Below are positions 1 to 9,074 of a stretch of DNA of 64,000 nt, one piece after another. The position numbers and the translations under genes are program-made. The notes below the pieces were generated by a model. That model had not been told where the DNA came from. It was given only the letters and a program-made list of their open reading frames with translations, and ran no database searches. Origin of the DNA: Coriobacteriia bacterium (GTDB lineage: Bacteria > Actinomycetota > Coriobacteriia > Anaerosomatales > PHET01); the NCBI GenBank assembly GCA_034370385.1, contig JAXMKZ010000030.1, positions 62,001 through 126,000 on the forward strand. The letters run 5' to 3'. Every line of letters begins with the position of its first letter. Within the stretch, counting starts at the first letter, position 1.

Positions 1-95
1 ACGCACGTTACTGCCCTGTGGCACAATACGGTAGGTTTGATTGCACGATTTCGCTCGGGACGACCCGGGTGTGCCGCATGAGGGGCTGATCACAC

Positions 96-992
96 ATGAC
101 CACACCGAGATTCGGGCGGATGATCACCGCGATGGTGACGCCGTTTGACTCCGATAATGCGCTCGACCTGCCGCGAGCTGCGCAGCTCGCCGATCGGCTG
201 CTGGCAACGGGCTCGGATTCGCTCGTCGTGTGCGGAACGACCGGCGAGAGTCCAACCGTCTTCTACGACCAGAAGATGGACCTCTTCAGCGCCGTGCTGG
301 ACGCGGTCGATGGAAGAGCGCGCGTCATCGCCAACGCCGGCGACAACTGCACCAATGATTCGGTGGAGTTCGCGAAGAAGGTTGTCGACATCGGAGTCGA
401 CGCGATAATGGCCGTCGTGCCCTACTACAACAAACCGCCCCAAGAAGGGCTGTATCGCCACTTCCGTGCGATAGCTGAAGCGGTAGACGTGCCCGTGATC
501 CTTTACAACATCCCGGGTCGTTGCGTCATCAACATGGAGCCTGACACCGTCCTGAGACTGGCGCACGACTGCACCAATGTCGTTGCCCTCAAGCAGGCCA
601 ACGCCGACCTTTCGCAGACCGCGGCGATCTTGGCAGATGCGCCCGCTGGATTCGAGGTCTTCGCAGGGGACGATGAACTCACGCTGCCGTTGATGGGACT
701 TGGTGCCACCGGGGTCATCTCGGTGCTCAGCCACGTGTCGGGAGTACGCTTCAAGGAGATGATCGATGCCGCTGCGACGGGCGATCACACCCGTGCTCTG
801 CGCATCCATCTCGAACTCCTCCCGCTCATGAAGACGCTCTTCCTCACCTCCAACCCCATCATGGTGAAGAAGGCCCTCGAACTCATGGGCTTCCCCGTAG
901 GCGGCGTGCGGCTGCCGCTGGTGGAACCCACCCAACAACAGATTGAAGAGCTGATTCGGGTCATGCGTCATGTAGGCGCGCTCGAGCAGTAG
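96..992 (+). CDS. dapA: 4-hydroxy-tetrahydrodipicolinate synthase
   Basis: This 298-residue protein should condense pyruvate with aspartate semialdehyde, the committed step of the diaminopimelate/lysine pathway in the cytoplasm. The Schiff-base signature is complete: GTTGESPT at residues 47-54 (Thr48/Thr49), YYNKPP with Tyr111, YNIPGR with Tyr137 and Arg142, and the catalytic Lys166 in ALKQA. The length is normal for the family. The ATG start is preceded by AGGGG about ten bases upstream. dapF and dapL lie further along the same strand, so several diaminopimelate genes are in this window; dapB is not seen. RNase J follows after 39 bases, probably co-transcribed. Confidence 0.95.
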   Translation: MTTPRFGRMITAMVTPFDSDNALDLPRAAQLADRLLATGSDSLVVCGTTGESPTVFYDQKMDLFSAVLDAVDGRARVIANAGDNCTNDSVEFAKKVVDIGVDAIMAVVPYYNKPPQEGLYRHFRAIAEAVDVPVILYNIPGRCVINMEPDTVLRLAHDCTNVVALKQANADLSQTAAILADAPAGFEVFAGDDELTLPLMGLGATGVISVLSHVSGVRFKEMIDAAATGDHTRALRIHLELLPLMKTLFLTSNPIMVKKALELMGFPVGGVRLPLVEPTQQQIEELIRVMRHVGALEQ

Positions 993-1031
993 TACGGCAC
1001 CATCCACCTGAAAGGAACGCTGCCCACGCCT

Positions 1032-2714
1032 ATGGCGAAGAAGAATCCTCCTCGTGAGGCACAAAGACTGAGAGTCATCCCCTTGGGGGGGCTCGACGGA
1101 ATCGGCAAGAACATGACCGTCTTCGAGTTCGGAGGCGAAATGCTTCTGGTCGATGCGGGAATCATGTTTCCCGATGACGACACCCCTGGGGTCGACCTGA
1201 TACTGCCCGACTACGCCTACGTCGTGAAGAATCGAGAACGTCTTCGAGGAATCGTGATCACGCACGGTCACGAGGATCACACGGGGGCCCTGCCCTACCT
1301 ACTCAAAGAGCTCGATGTGCCGGTTCCCATCTTGGGCACCCAGCTTACGCTGGGGCTCGTCAAGGGCAAGCTCGACGAACACGGCATCAAGAAGCCCAAG
1401 CTGCGCGAGGTCAAGGGTGGAAGCCACGTGTCACTCGGCGTCTTCGGACTTGATTTCTTCGCCGTGAACCACTCCATACCGGACGGTGTGGGTGTGTTCA
1501 TCCGCACCCCGGTGGCCACTGTGCTGCATACCGGCGACTTCAAACTTGACCAGACCCCCATCGACGGAAGACTCACCGACTACGGAGCACTCGCCCGTTT
1601 CGGGAAGTCGGGGGTCACTCTTCTCATGAGCGACTCCACCGGCGCGGAGAGCAAGGGCTTCTGCCGCTCAGAGTCTGAAGTCGGCGCGGCACTTCGAAGC
1701 ATCACTGCGTCTGCCGCGCAGCGGGTGATCGTCGCCTCCTTCGCAAGCCACATCCACCGCCTTCAGCAGGTCTGCGACGCGGCGGTGGCATCAGGGCGAA
1801 AGGTCGTCGTTACAGGCCGCTCCATGGTCCAGAACACCAAGATCGCCCGCGACTTGGGCTACCTCACCATCGACGATGACAACATCCTCGACGCTTTCGA
1901 CTCCAACGGTCTTCCCCCCGAGAAGGTCGTGGTCCTGTGCACCGGTAGTCAGGGAGAGCCTCTTTCGGCACTTGCGCGCATGGCTAACGGCGACCATCGC
2001 ACCGTCGCGGTCGAGCGGGGCGATACGGTCATCATCTCGGCGAGCCCGGTTCCCGGTAACGAGAAAGCGGTCAGCCGTGTCATCAACCGTCTGACCAAGG
2101 CGGGAGCTCACGTGGTACACCGAGGAACCGCCGACGTCCACGTCTCGGGCCATGCCTCAGCCGAGGAACTCAAGTTGATGCTCAATCTCACTCAGCCGGA
2201 GTTCTTCGCTCCCATCCACGGCGAGACCAGGCATCTTGCTGCTCATGCCCGACTGGCGCATTCAGTGGGTATTCCTGAAGACGCCGTGTTCATTCTCGAC
2301 AACGGTGATGTCCTCGAGATCGACGAGGAGGAGGCCCGTGTCGGCGAGCGGGTGGAGTCCGGCGTCGTCTATGTCGACGGCACGAGCGTAGGCGACCTGG
2401 GCCAAGTCATTCTGCGCGACCGGCAGCACATGAGCCAGGACGGTATCGCCACGATCGTCATCGTCATCGACAGCCGCACGGGCAAGGTCACCGCCGAACC
2501 CGAACTCGTCACTCGCGGCATTGTCGTGCCTGAGGGCGGAGATATTGCCGAAGAGGCGCGCGCTCGGGTGGCCAAGACCCTCGCCAAGACCGGACGAGAG
2601 GGCGTCACTGACCATGCGGTTGTCAAGCGGGCTGTGCGCGAGTCGCTGTCGCAGTTCTTCTGGGAGCGCACGCGTCGTCGGCCGATGATCATCCCCGTCG
2701 TTATGGAGGTCTAG
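1032..2714 (+). CDS. rnj: Ribonuclease J
   Basis: This 560-residue metallo-beta-lactamase/beta-CASP ribonuclease should act in mRNA decay and RNA maturation with combined 5'-3' exonuclease and endonuclease activity. The metal-binding core is visible: HGHEDH at 78-83, NHSIPD at 146-151 and HTGDFK at 166-171, followed by a beta-CASP domain and an HVSGHAS motif near residue 365. The length matches the family. A second major decay nuclease, RNase Y, is encoded at 13.0 kb, so this organism has the Gram-positive decay pair. The uppP start codon lies two bases after the stop, with its ribosome binding site inside the end of this gene. Confidence 0.94.
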   Translation: MAKKNPPREAQRLRVIPLGGLDGIGKNMTVFEFGGEMLLVDAGIMFPDDDTPGVDLILPDYAYVVKNRERLRGIVITHGHEDHTGALPYLLKELDVPVPILGTQLTLGLVKGKLDEHGIKKPKLREVKGGSHVSLGVFGLDFFAVNHSIPDGVGVFIRTPVATVLHTGDFKLDQTPIDGRLTDYGALARFGKSGVTLLMSDSTGAESKGFCRSESEVGAALRSITASAAQRVIVASFASHIHRLQQVCDAAVASGRKVVVTGRSMVQNTKIARDLGYLTIDDDNILDAFDSNGLPPEKVVVLCTGSQGEPLSALARMANGDHRTVAVERGDTVIISASPVPGNEKAVSRVINRLTKAGAHVVHRGTADVHVSGHASAEELKLMLNLTQPEFFAPIHGETRHLAAHARLAHSVGIPEDAVFILDNGDVLEIDEEEARVGERVESGVVYVDGTSVGDLGQVILRDRQHMSQDGIATIVIVIDSRTGKVTAEPELVTRGIVVPEGGDIAEEARARVAKTLAKTGREGVTDHAVVKRAVRESLSQFFWERTRRRPMIIPVVMEV

Positions 2715-2716
2715 AC

Positions 2717-3553
2717 GTGGGCCTCTTCGAAGTGGTGGTCCTCGCTGTTGTTCAGGCAATCACGGAGTTCCTGCCCATCTCGTCAGACGGTCACCTCATA
2801 CTGGTGCCGACGCTCGCCGGGTGGGAACGCTTCGGCCTCGGCTTCGACGTTGCGCTCCACCTGGGAACGCTCATCGCCACGGTCATCTACTTTCGTAGAG
2901 ATGTCGCAGCGCTTGCGCTAGGCTTGTTCTCCCGTGAACCCGAGCGCTCTAAGGACCGCAGGTTAGCGTGGGTGCTGCTGGCCGCCACCGTTCCTAGTGT
3001 TGCGGTGGTGCTCGTCTTGGAGGCCTTTGTAAGCGGCGTCGAATCGAGGCCTGTCAACGAGCAGATCGTCATCTCCGCCTGGGGTCTACTCGTCACCACC
3101 GTCCTACTGGTGGCCTCGGAAGCCATATCCTCGCTGGAGAAGCGGCGACAGGCACCCAGTGATGACGCATCGGCCATCTCATGGCCCAAGGCGCTTGCCG
3201 TCGGGTTCGCGCAGGGATTCGCTGTGCTACCGGGAGTGTCACGCTCGGGGACCACGATCGCTTCGGCACAGGCACTTGGCATCACGCGCGGCGAAGCTGC
3301 CCGCTTCTCATTCCTGCTCTCCATTCCGATCATCTCTGCTGCGACGGCCAAGAAGCTTCTGGATGTAGCAACAGGTGAAGAGTCGATGCCTGAGCCGATG
3401 CTCGTCATCGTGGGTATCGCCGTTACAGCAGTCGTCGGCTACGCGGTCATCGGCCTTCTGCTGCCGTTTGTACGCAAGCACTCCTTGTTGTGGTTCGCCG
3501 CATACACCTCGATTGCAGGTATTCTCTTGCTGGCAGTCTACGGACCCCTCTAG
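2717..3553 (+). CDS. uppP: Undecaprenyl-diphosphate phosphatase
   Basis: This integral-membrane protein of 278 residues belongs to the BacA/UppP family, which dephosphorylates undecaprenyl pyrophosphate to recycle the lipid carrier for peptidoglycan. The two conserved motifs are present: QAITE at 13-17 running into PISSDGHL at 20-27, and PGVSRSGTT at 172-180. The first motif carries Asp where many relatives have Ser or Thr. The GTG start has a strong GGAGG at 2705-2709 located inside the last codons of rnj, so translation is probably coupled. Hydrophobic segments cover most of the chain. Confidence 0.93.
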   Translation: MGLFEVVVLAVVQAITEFLPISSDGHLILVPTLAGWERFGLGFDVALHLGTLIATVIYFRRDVAALALGLFSREPERSKDRRLAWVLLAATVPSVAVVLVLEAFVSGVESRPVNEQIVISAWGLLVTTVLLVASEAISSLEKRRQAPSDDASAISWPKALAVGFAQGFAVLPGVSRSGTTIASAQALGITRGEAARFSFLLSIPIISAATAKKLLDVATGEESMPEPMLVIVGIAVTAVVGYAVIGLLLPFVRKHSLLWFAAYTSIAGILLLAVYGPL

Positions 3554-3572
3554 CAGAAACGACTCGCACCCG

Positions 3573-5816
3573 GTGGCAAGCGATAAGAGCACAGGCCCCT
3601 CGCGCAGCCGCTCGAGCAACGGCTCCAAGCGTCCTCCCGCGCGCAAGCCCAGCGCACCTCAGGGCATGCTCGACGATCGCGCCAAACGCGACATAGTCGG
3701 TGTTGCCCTGTCGGCGCTCGCTGTCGGGCTTATGATCGCGGTGGTGAGTCGGTCGACGGGTGTGGCCGCAGAAGCCGCCTCATATGGCCTGAAGGCCGCG
3801 TTTGGCATCGGTGCCTACCTGATTCCCATCGGCCTTTTGCTGTGGGGCGTTTCCTTCTTCGTGCGCGCGGACATTAGGGAGGGGCGCACCGGCATCGGCA
3901 TTGCGATCATCGTCATCGCCTTGATCTCGCTCACCGCCCTGATGACGCCGGAAGGCGACTACCTGCACGCCGAGCTGGTCGCGTCGTATGGCGGCTACTC
4001 CGGAGGTGCGCTCGCCTGGGCACTTGCCACACCGACCACTCCCGCTATCGCTGCGGTTCTGCTGGTCGGCCTGCTCCTCATCGGGCTGGTGGTGATCGGT
4101 CTGTCGATCTCAGGCCTGGTCGAGCTGGTGCGCGCCCGCTTCAACGGAGAAGACCATACGGCCGCTGAGCCCGCCTCACGACGACGCGAGCGCGCGCCGA
4201 AGACCATGCCGATCAGCGATGACCCCAGCTCCGCGCCTGAGGCCACCGCGGCGCATCCGGTTCGTATCGCCAAGAACGGCAAACCCGATCCGGAAGCCGG
4301 TAGAAAGACCGTACCCACCCCGGCCGCCCGTGCCCCGCGCGCCATGGAGGGTTTCGAGCTTCCACCCGCACTGATGCTCGCGCGCACCTCCGAATCGGCA
4401 GCGAAGCACCGCACGACCGATAACGAGCTCAAGGCCACGGCCGAGACTGTCCGTTCGACGCTCGCTACCTTCGACATCCCGTCACGTGTCGTCGGATGGG
4501 TTGCAGGACCTACGATCACGTTGTTCAAGATCGAGATCGCGAAGGGCATTCGGCTCAACCGGGTGACCGCTCTGGCCGACGATCTGGCCCTTGCCTTGGC
4601 CGCATCCACGATTCGAATCCAAGCGCCGATTCCAGGCGAGGCCTTGGTCGGCATCGAGGTACCGAACGTGCGTCGCTCGTCAGTCACGCTCGGAGACGTG
4701 CTCGCACCGGCGGGCGAGGGGGGTCCGCTACTCCTGGGTATCGGCAAGGACGTCGCAGGCGACCCTGCGCAGGCCGACCTTGCGCTCATGCCGCACATCC
4801 TCCTGGGCGGAACCACCGGTTCGGGCAAGTCGGTTGCGATCAACGCGATGCTCGTGAGCATCCTCATGCGATCAACCCCATCCGAGGTTCGCTTGATCCT
4901 GATCGACCCCAAGCGCGTGGAGCTCTCGCTCTACAACGGGGTGCCGCATCTCTACGTGCCGGTTGTTACCGAACCCAAAGAAGCCGCAAGCGCCTTGGCA
5001 TGGTCGGTAAGCGAGATGGAACGCCGACTCAAGGTGCTGCAGGTGGCCGGCGTTCGCAATATCGGCGCCTACAACGCCCTGCTGCAAGAGGGCAAAGGTC
5101 CTGAGGGCGCCGCCGAGATGCCCTACCTTGTCATCGTGATCGACGAGCTGGCTGACCTGATGATGATCGCGGCCAAGGAAGTCGAGGACTCCATCTGTCG
5201 TATCGCGCAGCTGGCTCGTGCCGCAGGAATCCACCTCATCGTGGCCACACAGCGTCCTGAGGCCAACGTGGTGACCGGATTGATCAAGGCGAACATCACC
5301 AACCGTATCGCTTTCAACGTCGCCAGCTCGATCGACTCGCGCGTCATCTTGGACCAGCCCGGTGCCGAGAAGCTGGTCGGACTCGGTGACATGCTGTTCT
5401 CGACACCGAAGTTCGACAAGCCCAAGCGTATTCAAGGCTGTTATGTCTCTGAAGACGAGATCGAGAAGATCGTCGCACACCTCAAAGAGCAATCGGAACC
5501 CGATTATCACACCGAGATCCTTCACTTGAAGGTATCCTCGACGGGTGGTGGCGGCGTCGACTCCGGCGAGGACGACGATCCGCTCATCTGGGAGGCGGCA
5601 GACATCGTCGTGACGAGCGGCCTAGGATCCACCAGCATGCTCCAGCGACGACTCAAGGTGGGATACGCGCGCGCAGGGCGCATCATGGACATGCTCGAAG
5701 CCAAGGGTGTCGTCGGCCCCCCCGACGGCTCCAAACCCCGCGAGGTCAACGTTGACGTCGAGGAGCTTGAAGCCATCAGAGCTTTCGAACGCGAAGACGC
5801 TCAGGAGGGAATCTAG
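3573..5816 (+). CDS. ftsK: DNA translocase FtsK/SpoIIIE
   Basis: This protein pumps chromosomal DNA through the division septum and, in the FtsK family, activates XerCD recombination at dif. From the GTG at 3573 it has 747 residues. It shows a basic N-terminus, four membrane helices (about 41-59, 76-97, 106-124, 155-180), a Ser/Pro/Ala-rich linker to about residue 340, the motor domain with Walker A GGTTGSGKS near 412-420, and a C-terminal winged-helix gamma domain near 670-735. I preferred 3573 because the open frame upstream only overlaps uppP; no good ribosome binding site precedes it, and ATG 3666 is an alternative. The gamma domain matters because a dif-like site lies at 31.7 kb. Confidence 0.92.
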   Translation: MASDKSTGPSRSRSSNGSKRPPARKPSAPQGMLDDRAKRDIVGVALSALAVGLMIAVVSRSTGVAAEAASYGLKAAFGIGAYLIPIGLLLWGVSFFVRADIREGRTGIGIAIIVIALISLTALMTPEGDYLHAELVASYGGYSGGALAWALATPTTPAIAAVLLVGLLLIGLVVIGLSISGLVELVRARFNGEDHTAAEPASRRRERAPKTMPISDDPSSAPEATAAHPVRIAKNGKPDPEAGRKTVPTPAARAPRAMEGFELPPALMLARTSESAAKHRTTDNELKATAETVRSTLATFDIPSRVVGWVAGPTITLFKIEIAKGIRLNRVTALADDLALALAASTIRIQAPIPGEALVGIEVPNVRRSSVTLGDVLAPAGEGGPLLLGIGKDVAGDPAQADLALMPHILLGGTTGSGKSVAINAMLVSILMRSTPSEVRLILIDPKRVELSLYNGVPHLYVPVVTEPKEAASALAWSVSEMERRLKVLQVAGVRNIGAYNALLQEGKGPEGAAEMPYLVIVIDELADLMMIAAKEVEDSICRIAQLARAAGIHLIVATQRPEANVVTGLIKANITNRIAFNVASSIDSRVILDQPGAEKLVGLGDMLFSTPKFDKPKRIQGCYVSEDEIEKIVAHLKEQSEPDYHTEILHLKVSSTGGGGVDSGEDDDPLIWEAADIVVTSGLGSTSMLQRRLKVGYARAGRIMDMLEAKGVVGPPDGSKPREVNVDVEELEAIRAFEREDAQEGI

Positions 5817-5817
5817 C

Positions 5818-6567
5818 GTGGCGACCCTAGGCGAAACACTGCGCGAACGTCGAATCAGCCTCGGTATCACCATCGAACAGGCTCAGGACGCCACGCGGAT
5901 CCGGGGCAGACTGCTGGAAGCTCTTGAGAGCGGCTCCTACGACAAGCTGCCCAATCCGGGTTACGTTCGCGGCTTCATCTCCAGCTACGCGCGACTACTG
6001 GAACTGGACCCACAGCCTCTGCTGCAGATCTACAAGGCCGAGACCGGCGAGCGTCGCAGCCAAGACCTCAACCTCCCTCAAGTCGACGAGGCCGTCGCTC
6101 GCTCGGGAGAACAGCACGCGCTCCCGTGGGGCGCCGCAGTCGGCGTCGTCGCCCTCATCGTGGTAGTGGCGATCGCGATCTGGGGAATCGGTCGCCTGAC
6201 AAGCTCGAACGACACCCAGCCGGCGCAGCCGCTGCCCGTCAGCGGAGCGAGTGGGACCGCCGGGGACGACCCGTCGAACGCCACGGGGACGGCTGAAGGT
6301 GAGCCCGACGCGGCGACGGTGCCGTTCACCTTGGTCGTTGCCGTCGACTCGGACGGGGCGTCTTGGATCAGAATCGTTGTTGACAAGAAGCAGGCGTACG
6401 AGGGCACACTTACCGGCGGGCAGTCAAAGACCTACGAGGTCACGAAGTCGGCGACTGTCAAGGTCGGCAAGCCCAGTTCGGTCACCATCGAGAAGGACGG
6501 CAAGGTTGTGCAGATTCCCGAAGGCGACACGCCAACGGTGAAGCTCACAGCAGACGTGACCCAATAG
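5818..6567 (+). CDS. RodZ-like helix-turn-helix membrane protein
   Basis: This 249-residue protein has a Cro/C1-type helix-turn-helix region at about residues 3-70, one membrane helix at about 103-126 and an extracytoplasmic C-terminal beta domain at about 160-249. The layout is that of RodZ/YmfM, which links the cell-shape machinery to the membrane; the C-terminal part resembles DUF4115. The GTG start has AGGAGG at 5803-5808, within the end of ftsK. Its position between ftsK and rimO/pgsA is common in Gram-positive bacteria. I cannot tell from sequence whether it binds DNA, MreB or both. Confidence 0.85.
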   Translation: MATLGETLRERRISLGITIEQAQDATRIRGRLLEALESGSYDKLPNPGYVRGFISSYARLLELDPQPLLQIYKAETGERRSQDLNLPQVDEAVARSGEQHALPWGAAVGVVALIVVVAIAIWGIGRLTSSNDTQPAQPLPVSGASGTAGDDPSNATGTAEGEPDAATVPFTLVVAVDSDGASWIRIVVDKKQAYEGTLTGGQSKTYEVTKSATVKVGKPSSVTIEKDGKVVQIPEGDTPTVKLTADVTQ

Positions 6568-6589
6568 TCATGGAGAGGGGCAGTTTCCA

Positions 6590-7087
6590 GTGGCCAAAGA
6601 CTCAAGCTTCGACGTCGTATCTGAAGTGGACCTGCAGGAAGTAGACAACGCCTACCAGCAGGCAGCCAAGGAACTCATCCAACGCTACGACCTCAAGGAC
6701 TCGGGCGCCGCCCTTGAGTACAGCAAGGGCGAGAAGACGTTCACGCTGACCGCGCCATCCGATTTCGTCGCCAAGCAGGTCATGGATGTCTTGAACGGCA
6801 AGCTCGTTCGGCGCAACGTCGACCTGAAGGCCGTATCCTGGGGCACCCCTCAGGCGGCCAGCGGCGATGGCGTGCGCTACCTCGGCAAGATCGTCATGGG
6901 CATCGAGACGGATCTGGCCCGCAAGATCAACAAAGACATCCGCGATCAGAAGTTCAAGGTCAAAGTGCAGATCGAAGGCGACAAGCTCCGTGTCTTCTCG
7001 TCGAGTAGAGACGATCTCCAGGCGGTCATAGGATTCCTCAAGGACGCTGACTACGGCATCCCGCTCCAGTACACCAACTATCGGTGA
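6590..7087 (+). CDS. yajQ: YajQ-family cyclic dinucleotide/nucleotide-binding protein
   Basis: The 165-residue protein matches the YajQ (UPF0234) family along its whole length, from the N-terminal SFDVVSEVDLQEVDNA block to the C-terminal LQYTNYR ending. Family members fold as two ferredoxin-like domains and bind nucleotides; some bind cyclic-di-GMP. That role is family knowledge and is not proven by this sequence. The GTG start is preceded by GGAGAGGGG at 6572-6580. Its stop codon overlaps the GTG of rimO in a GTGA arrangement, so the two are translationally coupled. Confidence 0.9.
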   Translation: MAKDSSFDVVSEVDLQEVDNAYQQAAKELIQRYDLKDSGAALEYSKGEKTFTLTAPSDFVAKQVMDVLNGKLVRRNVDLKAVSWGTPQAASGDGVRYLGKIVMGIETDLARKINKDIRDQKFKVKVQIEGDKLRVFSSSRDDLQAVIGFLKDADYGIPLQYTNYR

Positions 7088-8400
7088 CCCGGGCGCCTCA
7101 CAGCGGCGCGACTATCGCCTTCATCACCTTGGGCTGCCCCAAGAACGAGGTGGACAGCGACCGCATGCGGGCCGACACCCTCAATGCCGGCTACTCGGTC
7201 GTCGATTCTGCACAACCGGCGGACGTCATCGTGGTGAACACCTGCTCCTTCATCCGCGACGCTACTGAGGAGTCGATAGCGACCGTCTTCGACGTTCTCG
7301 GAGTGGATTCGTCGGGCCAGACCCCGGCGGTCATCGTCGTTGGCTGCATGGTCTCCCGATACGGCGACGAGCTGGCGGATTCGCTCACTGAGGTGTCCGC
7401 CTTCCTCCCTGTGAGCGACGAGCACCGGCTTGTAGACGAGATCGAACGGCTCACGGGCATCGCACGCTCCCCGGCCGCACAGGGAACCGCCACTCGAACC
7501 GGCAGCGGCCCCTCGGCGTACCTGCAGATCTCCGACGGCTGTCACCGCGCTTGCGCGTACTGCACCATCCCCTCGATCCGGGGTGACTACGTCAGTCGAT
7601 CTCTGGCAGAGGTCGTAGACGAGGCGAAACACCTCGTCGATTCGGGAGCGCGCGAGCTCGTCCTCATCGGGCAGGACATCACTTCGTGGGGCCGTGACCT
7701 CGACTCCGACCTGACGCTGGCGGACCTGATCGACCAGATCGCGGCCGTGCCCGGACTACGCTGGCTGCGATTGATGTACCTGCAGCCTGACGGGGTGTCG
7801 GACCTGCTGCTGGAACGTATGGCCGCGCATGCGAACGTGTGTCGCTACATGGACATCCCGCTTCAGCATGCGAGCGCATCGGTGCTTCGCCGGATGCGAC
7901 GGCGCGGCTCCCTTGAGGAGTACCTCGATCTCGTCGAGCGGATTCGATCCGTTCTGCCCGGGATCGCACTGCGCACAACCCTCATCGCAGGCTTCCCTGG
8001 CGAAACGCGCGCTGACGTGGCCGCACTGCACCAGTTCGTTCGTCGCGCCCAGTTCGACTACGTCGGCGTATTCGTCTACTCGCCGGAAGAGGACACTGAA
8101 GCCGCGACTCTGCCTGACCAAGTGCCCCTGCGTACACGCAGGGCGCGTGCTCAGCGCCTGCGCGATCTGTGCGATGATATGTGTGTCGCACGGGTGCAGC
8201 ACCGTATCGGAGATGTCCTCGAGGTGTTGGTCGAGGGTGTCGATCCCGATGAAGGGGTTGTTGTCGGCAGGTGGCGAGGTCAGGCCCCCGAGATCGATGG
8301 ATTCGTTCTGCTGGACCAGGGCGAACCCGGACAGATCGTCAACGCGAGAATCGTCGACACCCTGGGCTACGACCTAGAAGGGGAAGTGCTCTCAGAATGA
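7084..8400 (+). CDS. rimO: Ribosomal protein uS12 methylthiotransferase RimO
   Basis: A 438-residue radical-SAM methylthiotransferase that should add a methylthio group to the conserved Asp of ribosomal protein S12. It has the N-terminal UPF0004 domain with cluster ligands Cys18, Cys54 and Cys88, the radical-SAM motif CHRACAYC (Cys153, Cys157, Cys160) and a C-terminal TRAM-like region. LGCPKNEVDSDRM near the start is the RimO type, unlike the FGCQMN of MiaB found at 17.5 kb, so the two paralogues can be told apart. It overlaps yajQ by four bases upstream and pgsA by an ATGA downstream. Confidence 0.94.
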   Translation: MTRAPHSGATIAFITLGCPKNEVDSDRMRADTLNAGYSVVDSAQPADVIVVNTCSFIRDATEESIATVFDVLGVDSSGQTPAVIVVGCMVSRYGDELADSLTEVSAFLPVSDEHRLVDEIERLTGIARSPAAQGTATRTGSGPSAYLQISDGCHRACAYCTIPSIRGDYVSRSLAEVVDEAKHLVDSGARELVLIGQDITSWGRDLDSDLTLADLIDQIAAVPGLRWLRLMYLQPDGVSDLLLERMAAHANVCRYMDIPLQHASASVLRRMRRRGSLEEYLDLVERIRSVLPGIALRTTLIAGFPGETRADVAALHQFVRRAQFDYVGVFVYSPEEDTEAATLPDQVPLRTRRARAQRLRDLCDDMCVARVQHRIGDVLEVLVEGVDPDEGVVVGRWRGQAPEIDGFVLLDQGEPGQIVNARIVDTLGYDLEGEVLSE

Positions 8401-9065
8401 CCGCTCCCAGGAAGAAGATGAACGCCGCCAACGCCGTCACCATCACACGCATGGTGCTCATTCCCGTCTTTCTGGTCCTGATGCTCTCTGACTGGCCACG
8501 GTGGCTCAACACGCCGACTATCTGGGGCGCGCTTCAGCCGTGGATCGCTGCGATCGTGTTCACCCTGCTCGCGGCCACGGATGGTGTGGATGGCTACCTC
8601 GCACGATCGCGCAACGAAATCACCACGTTCGGCAAGTTCATCGACCCACTGGCGGACAAGCTCTTGGTGACCGCTGCGCTACTCGCCCTCATAGAACTCA
8701 ACGTCTTGCCGGCCTGGGTTGCCTTCGTGATCATCAGCCGCGAGTTCATCGTGAGCGGCCTGCGTATGGTGGCCTCGGCCGAGGGGAAGGTCATCGCGGC
8801 TGCGTGGTCCGGCAAGGTCAAGACGGTCCTTCAGATCGTCGCGGTGGTCATGTTCATCGTGAAGGATTCGCTGCTCCTTGCCGACACGCTCGGATCCCAG
8901 TTCGCCCTCTTCTTCCAGTTCACCGCATGGGCGGTCATGGGCGCTGCGGTCGCAATGACGATCGCGTCGATGATCGACTACTTTCGCCATGCGGCAGACG
9001 TACTGGAAGGTCCGTGGTCCAACCCCGAGAACCTCGCCGTGGCAGATGAAGCCTCCACTTCCTAG
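8397..9065 (+). CDS. pgsA: CDP-diacylglycerol-glycerol-3-phosphate 3-phosphatidyltransferase
   Basis: This 222-residue membrane enzyme should make phosphatidylglycerol phosphate. The CDP-alcohol phosphotransferase signature is perfect: Asp62, Asp65-Gly66, Ala69-Arg70, Gly79, Asp83, Asp87. Several hydrophobic helices flank it. The ATG overlaps the rimO stop as ATGA, and I prefer this start because the frame upstream only shadows rimO; the ATG at residue 8 is an alternative. The neighbourhood rimO-pgsA-cinA-recA is common in Gram-positive genomes. A second, divergent family member is encoded at 62.0 kb. Confidence 0.92.
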   Translation: MTAPRKKMNAANAVTITRMVLIPVFLVLMLSDWPRWLNTPTIWGALQPWIAAIVFTLLAATDGVDGYLARSRNEITTFGKFIDPLADKLLVTAALLALIELNVLPAWVAFVIISREFIVSGLRMVASAEGKVIAAAWSGKVKTVLQIVAVVMFIVKDSLLLADTLGSQFALFFQFTAWAVMGAAVAMTIASMIDYFRHAADVLEGPWSNPENLAVADEASTS

Positions 9066-9074
9066 CGAGACCTG

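Noticed and set aside
90-1280. 396-residue open frame on the - strand across dapA and rnj
   Set aside because: It lies opposite two clear genes and has no family motif; long antisense frames are expected at this GC content.
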